A stretch of DNA of 64,000 nt from Paucisalibacillus globulus DSM 18846 (lineage in GTDB: Bacteria > Bacillota > Bacilli > Bacillales > Amphibacillaceae), in contig NZ_KI519440.1 of the NCBI RefSeq assembly GCF_000482485.1, positions 1 to 64,000 on the forward strand. The letters run 5' to 3'. The first letter of the stretch is position 1, and the number at the start of each line of letters is the position of its first letter. Made by a program: the position numbers and the translations under genes. Shown piece after piece: positions 45,201-53,226 of the stretch. The notes below the pieces were generated by a model. That model had not been told where the DNA came from. It made no database searches and saw only the letters and a list, made by a program, of their open reading frames with translations.

Positions 45201-45910
45201 AGTACAGCTACTTTGATTCCAGCTCCTTTATAGCCCTCATTCCAAACATTTTCAATCCCTAAGTGGTCGATACTTGTGTTCATTTGAATACCAATTTCCA
45301 AGTCTTTTTCCAGATTAGATGATGAATCTACTGGCTTCTTTTCTTTGAAAGAAGATCTATCTTTTGAATTCCTAACATCTTCGGCATATACAGTTGCATC
45401 AGGTTCAACTAATGTAATGCCTTTAACAGCTAGAAGTTTATTAAGGTCGTCCGCTTTTACTTCAGCAGCGAATCCGTTTAGAACGGTATCATAAGTAAAA
45501 CCTTTTTCAAAGGAAATTCCTGTTACTTCCATTTCTTTACTAACATTTACCTGTTGTCTTTGAATAGTTTTACGAATATCGTTTATTTTTGAATTCGATA
45601 AAGATTTACCTTTTAACTCAGCAATCCCTTGCTCCAAAGCTATCGGGCTTTCCGATAAATGGATAATAACTGGAACCATTTCATTACCGGATTTATCTCG
45701 TAAATCCTTGTGTAACCTCGGTAAACCTTCTGAAGCCGCTTGTTGCTCAGCAATTGCAGCTTTTAACTGCATCGTTTTCTCACTTTGCTGTTGCTCCTTA
45801 AATGGTTGGACATCAGTCGATCCATTTGCTGATACAGGCAATACTAACGAAAGCACCATTAAAAATGCCGCGAAACTACTAAATAGTTTTGTAAACTTTT
45901 TTCTACGCAA
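42212..45910 (-). CDS. Secreted subtilisin-like S8 protease with PA and C-terminal Ig-like domains (Vpr-like)
   Basis: The product is 1232 residues. A signal peptide (about 1-29, RRKK...LPVSA) precedes an I9-type propeptide (about 75-178) and the S8 domain, with catalytic Asp238 (VAVLDTG), His300 (DHGTHVAG) and a Ser at about 627 (GTSMSAPH). A PA domain (about 430-560) interrupts the S8 domain, as in Vpr. Fn3-like and beta-sandwich segments follow, then two Big2-type repeats at about 1060-1225 (SVDPSELNLEEGEEAEV, ADESVATVDAGVITAVGAGETTVTITY and a second similar unit). No sortase motif or SLH domain is seen, so anchoring is unclear. TTG start after GGGAG. The 550-bp upstream region contains palindromes shared with the EPS operon. 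Confidence 0.9.
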   Translation of the reverse strand: MRRKKFTKLFSSFAAFLMVLSLVLPVSANGSTDVQPFKEQQQSEKTMQLKAAIAEQQAASEGLPRLHKDLRDKSGNEMVPVIIHLSESPIALEQGIAELKGKSLSNSKINDIRKTIQRQQVNVSKEMEVTGISFEKGFTYDTVLNGFAAEVKADDLNKLLAVKGITLVEPDATVYAEDVRNSKDRSSFKEKKPVDSSSNLEKDLEIGIQMNTSIDHLGIENVWNEGYKGAGIKVAVLDTGIDPDHPEFQGIYKGGKNFIVHSSNYARERADDDARETSPKDRPSHMPEFDADGRSFWTDHGTHVAGTIAAIGANEYGIKGIAPEVDLYAYRVLGAYGSGATSGIISAVEHAVNEDIDVINLSLGGGSNSENDSLAYAINNAMMAGVISVLSSGNSGPNRATVTTPGTSRLAITVGNTTNPETQHNGEVSVTVGDDFSFAKQLQFMGTTFGQDLADQLAGEYELVAVPGFGNVNDYNGIDVEGKVALISRGELAFVDKIANAKENGAIATIIHNFSGGTNAPDVSNVFLGDSFSFIPTIDMSVTDGEAIRAALETGPGTVTFGNYNSTQSTGDDVNDSSSRGPSSPNFDIKPDVTAPGTNIMSSIPAYKWDYPDASYTESYDRFTGTSMSAPHITGIAALIQQANPDWDAFDVKVALSNTAKLLDTEKYDVFAQGAGRVDAYAAAFPSVLAYAEDEAVLDSSGEIVPNLKGTVTFGPQDLSEEISVTKQIRVKDLKGLGGDFNVEVDVTKSFSDAYLMIDKESFTLAPNGEELVNVTLVAGGQETQAGDEFLGYIHINGGENSISLPFAADFGGEAATEIRDMSITETDLSFNGDGVNDSAMLYFTITGDVGTNYIELWDIEDPNGGEYGDGYIGYLHAGNSLGAGSYQLNIAGQYRPWAGNQDLTNIPDGVYTIDYTAQSATGIIGDYVGPVFIKSTKPAISGEVEGNKLSGSVADKYIDYKDVLAPYGLDYDLNTKLSASYVATSGGVDGNAVPLTLDQDGSFEINLPDGAEKVTVLVDDAAGNSGQVEFEIEQDEEAIVTLSVDPSELNLEEGEEAEVVVTQTTTIGDESTDEDVTAQAEYSVADESVATVDAGVITAVGAGETTVTITYGDNSLTVDVSVVEGEPDPDAEVTLVANPEIMLVTVGRTDNVTITEITTSNDGTTEKDVTEEATYVLANENIASVDKGEITGLKPGITTMTVTYKDNSVTVILAIASADDHRTPRPLPIDR

Positions 45911-46118
45911 TTAAATTTCTCCCTTCTCCTATTATCCGTTATGTGCCTAAGTAACGGAGTTTAATAATCTACTAATCTCTTAGAACGTTAGAATCTATTA
46001 ATTCCCAATTCAAATAAACGAATACTCGTTATCATTTTCTTGGTTTATAGATTTGATATAAGGGTTTCGGCCTCCTTTTTTTAAAAAATATAGGCACGTT
46101 ATACTTACCTATTCATTT

Positions 46119-46134
46119 GTTCTTAATTGAGAAC
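46119..46134. promoter_or_regulatory. GTTC-N8-GAAC palindrome downstream of the protease promoter
   Basis: GTTCTTAATTGAGAAC, nested within a longer inverted repeat ACCTATT (46107-46113)/AATAGGT (46137-46143). It has the same half-sites and spacing as the EPS operator at 22136-22151. Related sites are at 46164-46179 (GTTC-N8-GAAT) and 46213-46228 (TTTC-N8-GAAC). Confidence 0.5.
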
Positions 46135-46174
46135 GTAATAGGTAAAAAGCAAAATGAAAACAAGTTCATTTAAT

Positions 46175-46206
46175 TGAATTATACAATAAGATTTTGAAAA
46201 ATCAAT
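46175..46206 (-). promoter_or_regulatory. Candidate promoter of the S8 protease
   Basis: On the minus strand TTGATT and TATAAT are separated by 16 nt. One GTTC-N8-GAAT site overlaps the -10/+1 region and a second site lies just upstream of the -35. About 250 nt of leader separate it from the protease start. Confidence 0.5.
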
Positions 46207-46414
46207 AAATATTTTCTTTATTAAGAACAAAATGTTAGTATATTAGGTGTAGTGAAAAAGTAGTATCCGATGGAGAAATCTAGAACTAGAATTTGAATAA
46301 AACTTTTCACATGTAATTTGTAACCATTCACCATCCATTTAACACCATTCATACACAAAATCCAACCATTTAAACTAAATTAATATTTAGAATGTACAAA
46401 ATTATTATACTATT

Positions 46415-46429
46415 TGGTAAGCGCTTACA
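46415..46429 (+). promoter_or_regulatory. Catabolite-responsive element (cre) of the second symporter operon
   Basis: TGGTAAGCGCTTACA matches the CcpA-binding consensus with the central AAGCGCTT palindrome. It lies just after a TATACT -10 element (46406-46411), where CcpA normally represses. Confidence 0.7.
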
Positions 46430-46466
46430 AATAATATTTTATTTTGGAAATGGGGAGGATGGTTTT

Positions 46467-46814
46467 ATGGCTCAACCAAAGCTTGTGAGAGAACATAAGA
46501 AGGAAAATATTGATTTTGAAAAAGTAGAAAGTAGTCCACAGTTTAAAAGGCTAATGGAAAACAAAAAGAAATTTATCGTACCGATGACAATCTTTTTCTT
46601 GGTATTTTATTTCTTATTACCGATTTCCACATCCTATGGAACATTTTTGAACACACCAGTATTTGGTGATATTACATGGGCTTGGGTATTTGCAGTTGCG
46701 CAATTCATAATGACTTGGGTAATTTGTTCTGTGTATGTTAAAAAGGCTAATACCTTTGACAAAGATGCTGATCAAATTGTGAGAGAGCAGATTGAAGAAG
46801 GAGGTAATGCCTAA
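46467..46814 (+). CDS. DUF485 membrane protein (second copy)
   Basis: This is a 115-residue paralogue of the protein at 37130-37405 with a longer, charged N-terminus. Two helices carry the motif FLLPISTSYGTFLN.......ITWAWVFAVAQFIMTWVICSVYVKKANTFDKDAD. An open frame extends upstream to 46392, but GGGGAGG is placed for ATG 46467. Its TAA overlaps the symporter ATG by one base. Confidence 0.88.
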   Translation: MAQPKLVREHKKENIDFEKVESSPQFKRLMENKKKFIVPMTIFFLVFYFLLPISTSYGTFLNTPVFGDITWAWVFAVAQFIMTWVICSVYVKKANTFDKDADQIVREQIEEGGNA

Positions 46815-48346
46815 TGGATCCAGTCGTAGTAATTCTATTCCTTGCAATTGTTGCGCTTACTTTAGTAATCACATATTTTGCAGCAAAACGCACAAAATCA
46901 ACTGGTGATTTCTATACAGCAGGTGGGGGACTTACGGGATGGCAAAATGGACTTGCGATTGCTGGTGACTATCTCTCTGCAGCATCGTTCCTTGGAATTG
47001 CTGGTGCTATTGCGTTAAATGGTTTTGATGGATTTTTCTATAGTATTGGATTTTTAATTGCATATTTAGTAGTTCTACTCCTTGTAGCAGAACCTCTTCG
47101 TAATCTTGGAAAGTACACGCTAGCAGATATGATTAACTCTCGTTTTAATGCGAAGAGAGTAAGGGGAGCGGCTGCACTTAGTACGATTACGATTGTCCTT
47201 TTCTACATGATTGCGCAACTTGTGGGTGCGGGTGCACTTATTCAGCTATTATTTGATATTCCATATTGGATTGCTGTATTAATCGTTGGAGTCATGATGA
47301 CGATTTACGTCCTATTTGGTGGAATGATTGCAACAAGCTGGGTTCAGATTACAAAGGCAGTATTATTAATGGCTGGTATGGTTATCATTTCGTTCATTGT
47401 CCTTATGAAGTTTAACTTTAATATAGGGGCAATGTTTACAGAAGTGAAAACAGCCACAAGTCATGGTGCAGATTATTTAAACCCAGGAATCAAGTACACC
47501 GATCCATTAGGAACTATTTCCTTAATGCTTGCATTAGTACTTGGTACAGCTGGATTACCACACATCCTTATGCGATTCTTTACCGTTAAGGATGCAAAAA
47601 CGGCAAGAAGCTCAGTTATTACAGCAACTTGGACAATTGGGATTTTCTATATTCTTACATTATTCCTAGGATTTGGGGCTGCAATTTATGTTGGTCAAAG
47701 TGAAATCCTTGCTGCAAACTCTGGTGGAAATATGGCAGCACCGTTACTTGCAGAAGCAATTGGTGGAAATATATTATTCGCCTTCATTTCTGCAGTAGCA
47801 TTCGCAACTATTTTAGCGGTTGTGGCAGGTCTTGTCTTATCTGGTGCGTCAGCATTTGCACATGATATTTATGGGGAAATAATTAAAAAAGGAAAGGCAA
47901 CAGAGCGTGAGCAGATGCTTGCAGCACGTTATGCAGCATTAGGTGTATCTGTACTTTCGATTGTTTTGTCTTTAGGTGCACAATACCTAAACGTAGCATT
48001 TCTAGTTTCACTAGCTTTCTGTATTGCGGCTAGTGCGAACTTACCGGTTATTCTATATACCGTATATTGGAAGCGCTTCAACACTTCCGGTGCGGTTTGG
48101 GCGTTATTATCTGGATTAATTTCTGCGCTAGTTCTTGTTTCTATGAGTCCTAGTGTGTTCTCACCAGTTGAAGGAGCAGCATTATTTGTGGGGAATCCAA
48201 TCTTCCCATTAGATAACCCAGCATTAGTCAGTGTACCAATAGGTTTCCTAGGTGGATATTTTGGTACAGTGTTCTCTAAGGAATACGACTTCAAGAAATA
48301 TGCCGAGGTTAAAGTTCGAGCAAATACTGGTTATCGCGGTCAATAG
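46814..48346 (+). CDS. Sodium:solute symporter, cation/acetate type (second copy)
   Basis: This 510-residue SSS-family protein is a close relative of the one at 37402-38946. TGDFYTAGGGLTGWQNGLAIAGDYLSAASFLGIAGAIAL and LGTAGLPHILMRFFTVKDAKTARSSV are ActP hallmarks. It likely imports acetate or a related short acid with Na+. Control differs from the first copy: here a cre site points to CcpA repression, with no two-component system adjacent. In Bacillus, CcpA-repressed acetate uptake fits re-assimilation after glucose is used up. Confidence 0.92.
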   Translation: MDPVVVILFLAIVALTLVITYFAAKRTKSTGDFYTAGGGLTGWQNGLAIAGDYLSAASFLGIAGAIALNGFDGFFYSIGFLIAYLVVLLLVAEPLRNLGKYTLADMINSRFNAKRVRGAAALSTITIVLFYMIAQLVGAGALIQLLFDIPYWIAVLIVGVMMTIYVLFGGMIATSWVQITKAVLLMAGMVIISFIVLMKFNFNIGAMFTEVKTATSHGADYLNPGIKYTDPLGTISLMLALVLGTAGLPHILMRFFTVKDAKTARSSVITATWTIGIFYILTLFLGFGAAIYVGQSEILAANSGGNMAAPLLAEAIGGNILFAFISAVAFATILAVVAGLVLSGASAFAHDIYGEIIKKGKATEREQMLAARYAALGVSVLSIVLSLGAQYLNVAFLVSLAFCIAASANLPVILYTVYWKRFNTSGAVWALLSGLISALVLVSMSPSVFSPVEGAALFVGNPIFPLDNPALVSVPIGFLGGYFGTVFSKEYDFKKYAEVKVRANTGYRGQ

Positions 48347-48355
48347 GCCAGAGAG

Positions 48356-48406
48356 CCATGGGGACAGGTTCCTTGGCCCTTTCGGCCAAGGAACCTGTCC
48401 CCATGG
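48356..48406. repeat. Perfect 23-bp inverted repeat built from two dispersed-repeat copies
   Basis: CCATGGGGACAGGTTCCT (start of arm 48356-48378) is mirrored exactly by the arm 48384-48406, with a 5-nt loop. The core CCATGGGGACAGGTTCC also occurs singly at 52979 and, inverted, at 53138. It lies just after the symporter stop and may double as a terminator, although no T-run follows. Confidence 0.9.
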
Positions 48407-48480
48407 ACTGAATTAATACGTATGATAGTTGTTTTTTATAAATATAGTGTAATAAATAGGGAAAATGAGGAGGAGAGATC

Positions 48481-50205
48481 TTGAGTCAAGATACTATAGT
48501 ATTAACGGAAGAGAAATTAGCAAGCTATCCACAGCAACCACATGGGGGGAAATTAGTGGATAGAGTACTTAGGGGAAAAGAGGCAGAGGAAGAACTAGAA
48601 CGTGCCAAACAATTACCAATGATAATGGTTGATTTAGAAGCAGTCATTACACTTGAAATGATTGCAACAGGTGTATTATCTCCGAACGAGGGCTTTATGA
48701 ATGAGGCAGATTATAAGTCTGTATTAACCGAAGGCCGTTTAACAAATGGAGTAGTGTGGCCAGTCCCTTTAAGTTTTGCACCAATTGGTGATCGTAATAA
48801 GCAGATTATTGAAGGGCTGTCAGTGGGAGATGAAATAGCTCTAGCAGATGAAACAAGAGTACCAGTTGCCATTTTAAAATTAGAGGATATATTCCATTAT
48901 GATCGTGATTTCCGTGCGGAGCATGTTTTTGGAACGAAGGATCGTGATCATCCAGGCGTTGACGCAATTTATCGTCGTATGGGTGATACAGCACTAGCTG
49001 GTCCAATTACATTAGTTCGCCGTGTACATTGGGGGCCATTTGAAAGTATTCGGATGGAACCGAAAGATACATGGAAGCTATTTTATGAAGATAAGAAAAT
49101 GAATTCAGTTGGTGGATTCATTACAGGTGCTAACCCACTGCACCGTGGGCATGAATATATTCATCGTAATGCACTAGAAGAAATGGATGGATTATTTGTG
49201 CAGCCACTAGTGGAAATGGCAAAACGAGAATATACAAGGCACGAATTTCGTATGTTATCCTATCGTGCCGTGCTAGAAGAATATTATCCAAAAGAAAGAA
49301 CCATGCTCGCACCACTACGAGTAACATATATATTTGCTGGGCCACGGGAAGCCGTTCTGCACGCATTAATTATGAAAAACTATGGATGTACACATGCCCT
49401 GATTGGCCGAGATCATGCTGGTATCGGTGACTATTATGACAAATATGCGAGTCACTCCATTTTTGATGAGTTTACACCGGATGAGTTAGGTATTGATGTT
49501 CGCTTGTTCCATGAAGTATTTTACTGTACACGCTGTGATAACCCAGCGACTGAGCAAACTTGTCCTCATGATAAAAAGTATCGAATTAATATTTCTGGTA
49601 CTGGTATTCGAGAGTTGTTACGTTACGGTGTATTACCACCGAAAGAAATTGTACGACCAGAATCTGCACGAATTGCGATGCAAGGGGTTCAACCTAAAGG
49701 TGTTGATGAGAATGGTCTAGCAATTAATCCAGTTGGTAAAACCATTAAGAGTATTTTCCCGTATTATCTAGAAAATACTCGCATTGGTGGACCAAAGCGT
49801 AGAAACCCACTTGCTGCTGAGCAATTAACGATTGAGGATTTAGAAGCTGTTGTTAATGATGTTCGTGACAATGCAGACAAGATTTATAAAGGAATATTTG
49901 ACGAATTTAGCTATACAACAGATAATCTGCGTAATGTACAACCAGACTGGGTGGCCGAGGCTCGCGAAGCCATTCGCCACCAGCAAGAGATGGTTGTAGA
50001 AAATCTGGAAGAAAAGGTTGATAAAGCTTTGGATAAGGCTTCCGATGAGTTTATGTACCAAGATAAATCAGAAGCAGAGCGTGAGTTAGAAGTAGCAAAG
50101 CGAATCTTAAAGGATATTCCTGCTGCATTGCGTAAAGATGAGTTGGAGTATCGTACTTGGAATCCACTGCCTTATAAGAGGTATCGTGGGGGAGATGAGG
50201 ACTAG
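48481..50205 (+). CDS. Long ATP sulfurylase-like protein (sulfate adenylyltransferase)
   Basis: This 574-residue protein is longer than the usual 380-400 of bacterial Sat. The N-terminal PUA-like domain (about 1-180) and the nucleotidyl-transferase domain follow the family: HRGHEYI (His221/His224), GRDHAGIG (309-316), and a zinc site YCTRCDNPATEQTCPH (Cys349, 352, 361) before ISGTGIREL. The essential QxRN loop before HxxH (FQTRNPxH) reads FITGANPLH here, so the Gln and Arg that hold ATP and sulfate are missing. About 180 additional charged, helical residues form the C-terminus, without a kinase P-loop, so it is not an APS-kinase fusion. No other sulfate assimilation gene is nearby. GAGGAGAG precedes a TTG start. 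Confidence 0.8.
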   Translation: MSQDTIVLTEEKLASYPQQPHGGKLVDRVLRGKEAEEELERAKQLPMIMVDLEAVITLEMIATGVLSPNEGFMNEADYKSVLTEGRLTNGVVWPVPLSFAPIGDRNKQIIEGLSVGDEIALADETRVPVAILKLEDIFHYDRDFRAEHVFGTKDRDHPGVDAIYRRMGDTALAGPITLVRRVHWGPFESIRMEPKDTWKLFYEDKKMNSVGGFITGANPLHRGHEYIHRNALEEMDGLFVQPLVEMAKREYTRHEFRMLSYRAVLEEYYPKERTMLAPLRVTYIFAGPREAVLHALIMKNYGCTHALIGRDHAGIGDYYDKYASHSIFDEFTPDELGIDVRLFHEVFYCTRCDNPATEQTCPHDKKYRINISGTGIRELLRYGVLPPKEIVRPESARIAMQGVQPKGVDENGLAINPVGKTIKSIFPYYLENTRIGGPKRRNPLAAEQLTIEDLEAVVNDVRDNADKIYKGIFDEFSYTTDNLRNVQPDWVAEAREAIRHQQEMVVENLEEKVDKALDKASDEFMYQDKSEAERELEVAKRILKDIPAALRKDELEYRTWNPLPYKRYRGGDED

Positions 50206-50211
50206 AAATGT

Positions 50212-50245
50212 AAGCACCTGTGCTTTTGGCGCAGGTGCTTTTTTG
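50212..50245 (+). terminator. Terminator of the ATP sulfurylase gene
   Basis: AAGCACCTGTGC (50212-50223) pairs with GCGCAGGTGCTT (50229-50240), followed by a T-run. Confidence 0.92.
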
Positions 50246-50320
50246 TTATTTGGACTATTGGTGCGAGTGTGTTAGGAATGATGGTAGAAATTTGGCAAAT
50301 GCTGAAGGTATGGTAGACTG

Positions 50321-50640
50321 GCCGATGTTTCGTGGGAATGGCGGAAGTTTTAGCGTACTGGCTGATGTTTCGTGAGAATGGCGGAAGTTTTAGTGTACTG
50401 GCTGATGTTTGGTGAGAATGGCGGAAGTTTTAGCGTACTGGCTGATGTTTCGTGGGAATGGCGGAAGTTTTAGCGTACTGGCTGATGTTTCGTGAGAATG
50501 GCGGAAGTTTTGCGTACTGGCTGATGTTTCGTGAGAATGGCCGAAGTAACGATAATCTGGCTGATATTTGGTGAAAACGGCCGAAGTTCAAGCATACCAG
50601 CCAATATTAAGTGAAATCGGACGAAGTAACAGTAAACCGG
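50321..50640. repeat. Eight tandem copies of a 40-bp repeat
   Basis: Units GCTGATGTTTCGTGAGAATG + GCGGAAGTTTTAGCGTACTG start at 50321, 50361, 50401, 50441, 50481, 50520, 50560 and 50600. The fifth unit has lost one base. The last three units are progressively degenerate. The 40-bp period is not a multiple of three, so the array is not coding. It occupies most of the 610-bp gap before the YhgE/Pip gene. Confidence 0.95.
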
Positions 50641-50816
50641 AAGACACCCCAGCAAGCAGAAACGTAAAAACCATGCTCCCGTATGCTGATATTTCTCCAA
50701 TATTAGCTGAAAATAATGTGCCAAAGATAATCTTATTATTGCAGAAATAGCCGAAAATATTGTACTATTATTTGATGATATCCAGTCCTTAGGACACGAT
50801 AAGAAATATAACAACA

Positions 50817-52970
50817 ATGGGAATGAGACAGATGAAAGCAAGTTTGAAGATATTTTTACAAGACATCAAAAACATTGGTACAAACTGGGTTGCCGCAATA
50901 TTAATTGGTGGGTTAATTTTACTTCCTTCCCTATATGCGTGGTTTAATATTGCTGCATCTTGGGATCCATACTCTCAGACAGAGAAAATTTCTATTGGAA
51001 TTGTTAATGAAGATGAGGGTGCAGTTGTTAGGGAGCAGGAAATTCATGTTGGGGATGAATTAGTCGATTCTTTAAAAGAGAATAAATCGATGGGATGGCA
51101 GTTCGTTAACAGAGACGTTGCAATGAACAGTTTAGAATATGGTGATTATTATGCAGTTATCGTTATCCCGAAGAACTTCTCTGAAAGTTTAGGAACGGTA
51201 ATCAGCGACAATCCAGAGAAAGCCCAAGTAGAGTATTATGTAAATCAAAAAATAAATGCGATTGCACCGAAGATTACGGATAAAGGTGCAAGTGTGATTG
51301 TGGATCAAATAACTCGAAAATTTACTTCGACAGTTAATGGAGTTATATTTGAACAATTTAATGAAATTGGAATCGAACTTGGTGAAAATTTACCTGATAT
51401 TCAAAAGTTTGAGGATTATCTTTTTACATTACAAGAAAAGCTCCCAGAAATTCACACGATGCTTAATGAAACTTTGGATGACGCTAATCGCGGGGATGAA
51501 ATGATTCGTCAAGCTCAAAGTTTTATACCAGAAGCAGAGAACGCGGCAAATAAGGGAATGGATATTGTAGAGAATGCAAGCAGTTTGTTGGATAAATCGG
51601 AGCAAAAACTAAATGAAATGGAACCGAAAATTGAAGAAGATTTAGCTAGAATGCAAACTGTTGTAACGGAGACCAATGACTTGGTTCAAAAATTAGAAGA
51701 AAATGTTTCTGGGGAGAATTTGGAGAAACTTTCCGGACAGCTGAATACTTCACAGGATTCCTTAAACAATATGGAACAAGCATTAACTGAGTTGAAAAAT
51801 ATAGAAGGAAATACGCAAGAAACGAATGATGCATTGGATCATACAATACAGGAAATTCAAACGTTAGAGCAGAATGTAACGAATATAAATGATCAAATAT
51901 CTAATTTACCAGATCAATATGCAGAATTATATCAGATGCTTCCTAATCTAAAGGGGAATATTTCTACACTTAAAACCGAGTTAGATACATTTGTAGAAGA
52001 TTATCAAGAGGTTATTAGACCTACTGTAACAGAAAAAGTTGCGAGTGCAAAAGATTCAGTGAATAAGGCAAGAGAAGTATTAGAAAAGGTTCAGGCCACA
52101 ATTCCCGAGGTATCAGGAATGCTGGAACGAACAAAAGATAAACTATCCGATGGTGAAGCTATTCTATATGAAGCTTCCAATGAGTTTCCTTACATTAATG
52201 ATAAAGTGAATGAACTCGCAAATCGTGTTAGGGAAATTCAAGGGGAAGTTGATATTAATGAATTAATAAATCTGTTACAAAATGACCCTCAAGCGGAGAG
52301 AGGATTTTTTGAAGAGCCAGTTGTTCTTAATGAAAATAAGGTGTTTTCGATTGCAAATTACGGAACAGGGATGACACCATTCTATACTGTTCTTGCTATT
52401 TGGGTTGGAGCTTTATTGTTAATTTCATTATTATCAACAGATATGCATCATCCTAATGAGAATATTACAGGTAGACAAGTATATGCCGGAAGAATGATGA
52501 CCTTCCTAACTATTGGCTTTTTACAAACAGTTATCGTAACTTTAGGTGATATGTTAATTTTACAAGTAGAAGTACGGGAGCCAGTATGGTTCGTAATTTT
52601 CGGAATGATATGCAGTGCTATTTTCATGATGATAGTTTATACACTTGTTTCCGTGTTTGGTGATGTTGGAAAAGCATTAGCAATTGTTCTGTTGGTTCTC
52701 CAAATAGCTGGATCAGGTGGGACTTATCCGGTTGTTCTATTGCCTGAGTTTTTCCAAACAATAAGTCCGTTTTTACCGTTTACGTATGCTATATCATTGA
52801 TGCGAGAAGCTGTTGGAGGGATTATATGGGATAAGGTATTACATGATTTGCTATTCCTGGGATTATTTGGCTTAATAGCCGTAGTAATAGGCGGAGTGTT
52901 GAAAGAAGCAATTAATAAGCAGACAGATAAATTAAAAGAAAAAGCAAAAGAATCAGGATTGTTTCATTAA
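50817..52970 (+). CDS. YhgE/Pip-family membrane protein (ABC-2-like, ESX/bacteriocin-type)
   Basis: This 717-residue protein has an N-terminal helix (about 20-40, GGLILLPSLYAWFNIAASWDPY, the YhgE/Pip motif). A long extracellular region follows (about 50-500) with heptad-like coiled coils (LDKSEQKLNEMEPKIEEDLARM, LNNMEQALTELKNIEGN). Five or six C-terminal helices (about 520-700) resemble the ABC-2 permease fold. Phage receptor Pip of Lactococcus and YhgE of Bacillus share this layout; some members belong to type VII secretion loci, but none of those genes is present here. The start is uncertain between ATG 50817 and ATG 50832. It is monocistronic. Confidence 0.85.
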   Translation: MGMRQMKASLKIFLQDIKNIGTNWVAAILIGGLILLPSLYAWFNIAASWDPYSQTEKISIGIVNEDEGAVVREQEIHVGDELVDSLKENKSMGWQFVNRDVAMNSLEYGDYYAVIVIPKNFSESLGTVISDNPEKAQVEYYVNQKINAIAPKITDKGASVIVDQITRKFTSTVNGVIFEQFNEIGIELGENLPDIQKFEDYLFTLQEKLPEIHTMLNETLDDANRGDEMIRQAQSFIPEAENAANKGMDIVENASSLLDKSEQKLNEMEPKIEEDLARMQTVVTETNDLVQKLEENVSGENLEKLSGQLNTSQDSLNNMEQALTELKNIEGNTQETNDALDHTIQEIQTLEQNVTNINDQISNLPDQYAELYQMLPNLKGNISTLKTELDTFVEDYQEVIRPTVTEKVASAKDSVNKAREVLEKVQATIPEVSGMLERTKDKLSDGEAILYEASNEFPYINDKVNELANRVREIQGEVDINELINLLQNDPQAERGFFEEPVVLNENKVFSIANYGTGMTPFYTVLAIWVGALLLISLLSTDMHHPNENITGRQVYAGRMMTFLTIGFLQTVIVTLGDMLILQVEVREPVWFVIFGMICSAIFMMIVYTLVSVFGDVGKALAIVLLVLQIAGSGGTYPVVLLPEFFQTISPFLPFTYAISLMREAVGGIIWDKVLHDLLFLGLFGLIAVVIGGVLKEAINKQTDKLKEKAKESGLFH

Positions 52971-52972
52971 AA

Positions 52973-53008
52973 AAGCAGCCATGGGGACAGGTTCCATGGC
53001 TGCTTTTT
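52973..53008 (+). terminator. Terminator containing a dispersed-repeat core
   Basis: AAGCAGCCATGG (52973-52984) pairs with CCATGGCTGCTT (52994-53005), then T6. The loop plus arms contain CCATGGGGACAGGTTCC, the dispersed element. Confidence 0.88.
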
Positions 53009-53137
53009 TCTACACTGAAACGAGCAAATACTGTAGTCTTTGCTACAAATAGCTGTAGTTTATGTAAATCATCAAAGCAAAGTGTATAAGGTTGTAAAGA
53101 TAAAAAGACAACGTGACTATAGCTAGAATTAAGCCGA

Positions 53138-53157
53138 GGAACCCGTCCCCATGGCTC
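53138..53157. repeat. Inverted copy of the CCATGGGGACAGGTTCC element
   Basis: GGAACCCGTCCCCATGGCTC is the reverse complement (one substitution) of the copy at 52978. The two copies are 160 bp apart in opposite orientation and flank a gene-free segment. Confidence 0.7.
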
Positions 53158-53226
53158 TATCCAATAAATAGAAGCGAACATATTTAATGCAATTTGAAGA
53201 AAACTAGTGGTGTGGAGGTGTTTTTT

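Noticed and set aside
50321-50640. CRISPR array or repetitive coding region
   Set aside because: 40-bp units follow each other without spacers, and the period breaks any reading frame.
50470-50841. Minus-strand 123-codon frame
   Set aside because: It runs through the 40-bp tandem repeats and has no supporting motif or ribosome site.
50817-52970. Type VII secretion locus
   Set aside because: A YhgE/Pip protein alone is not enough; no WXG100, EssC or LXG gene is present in the window.
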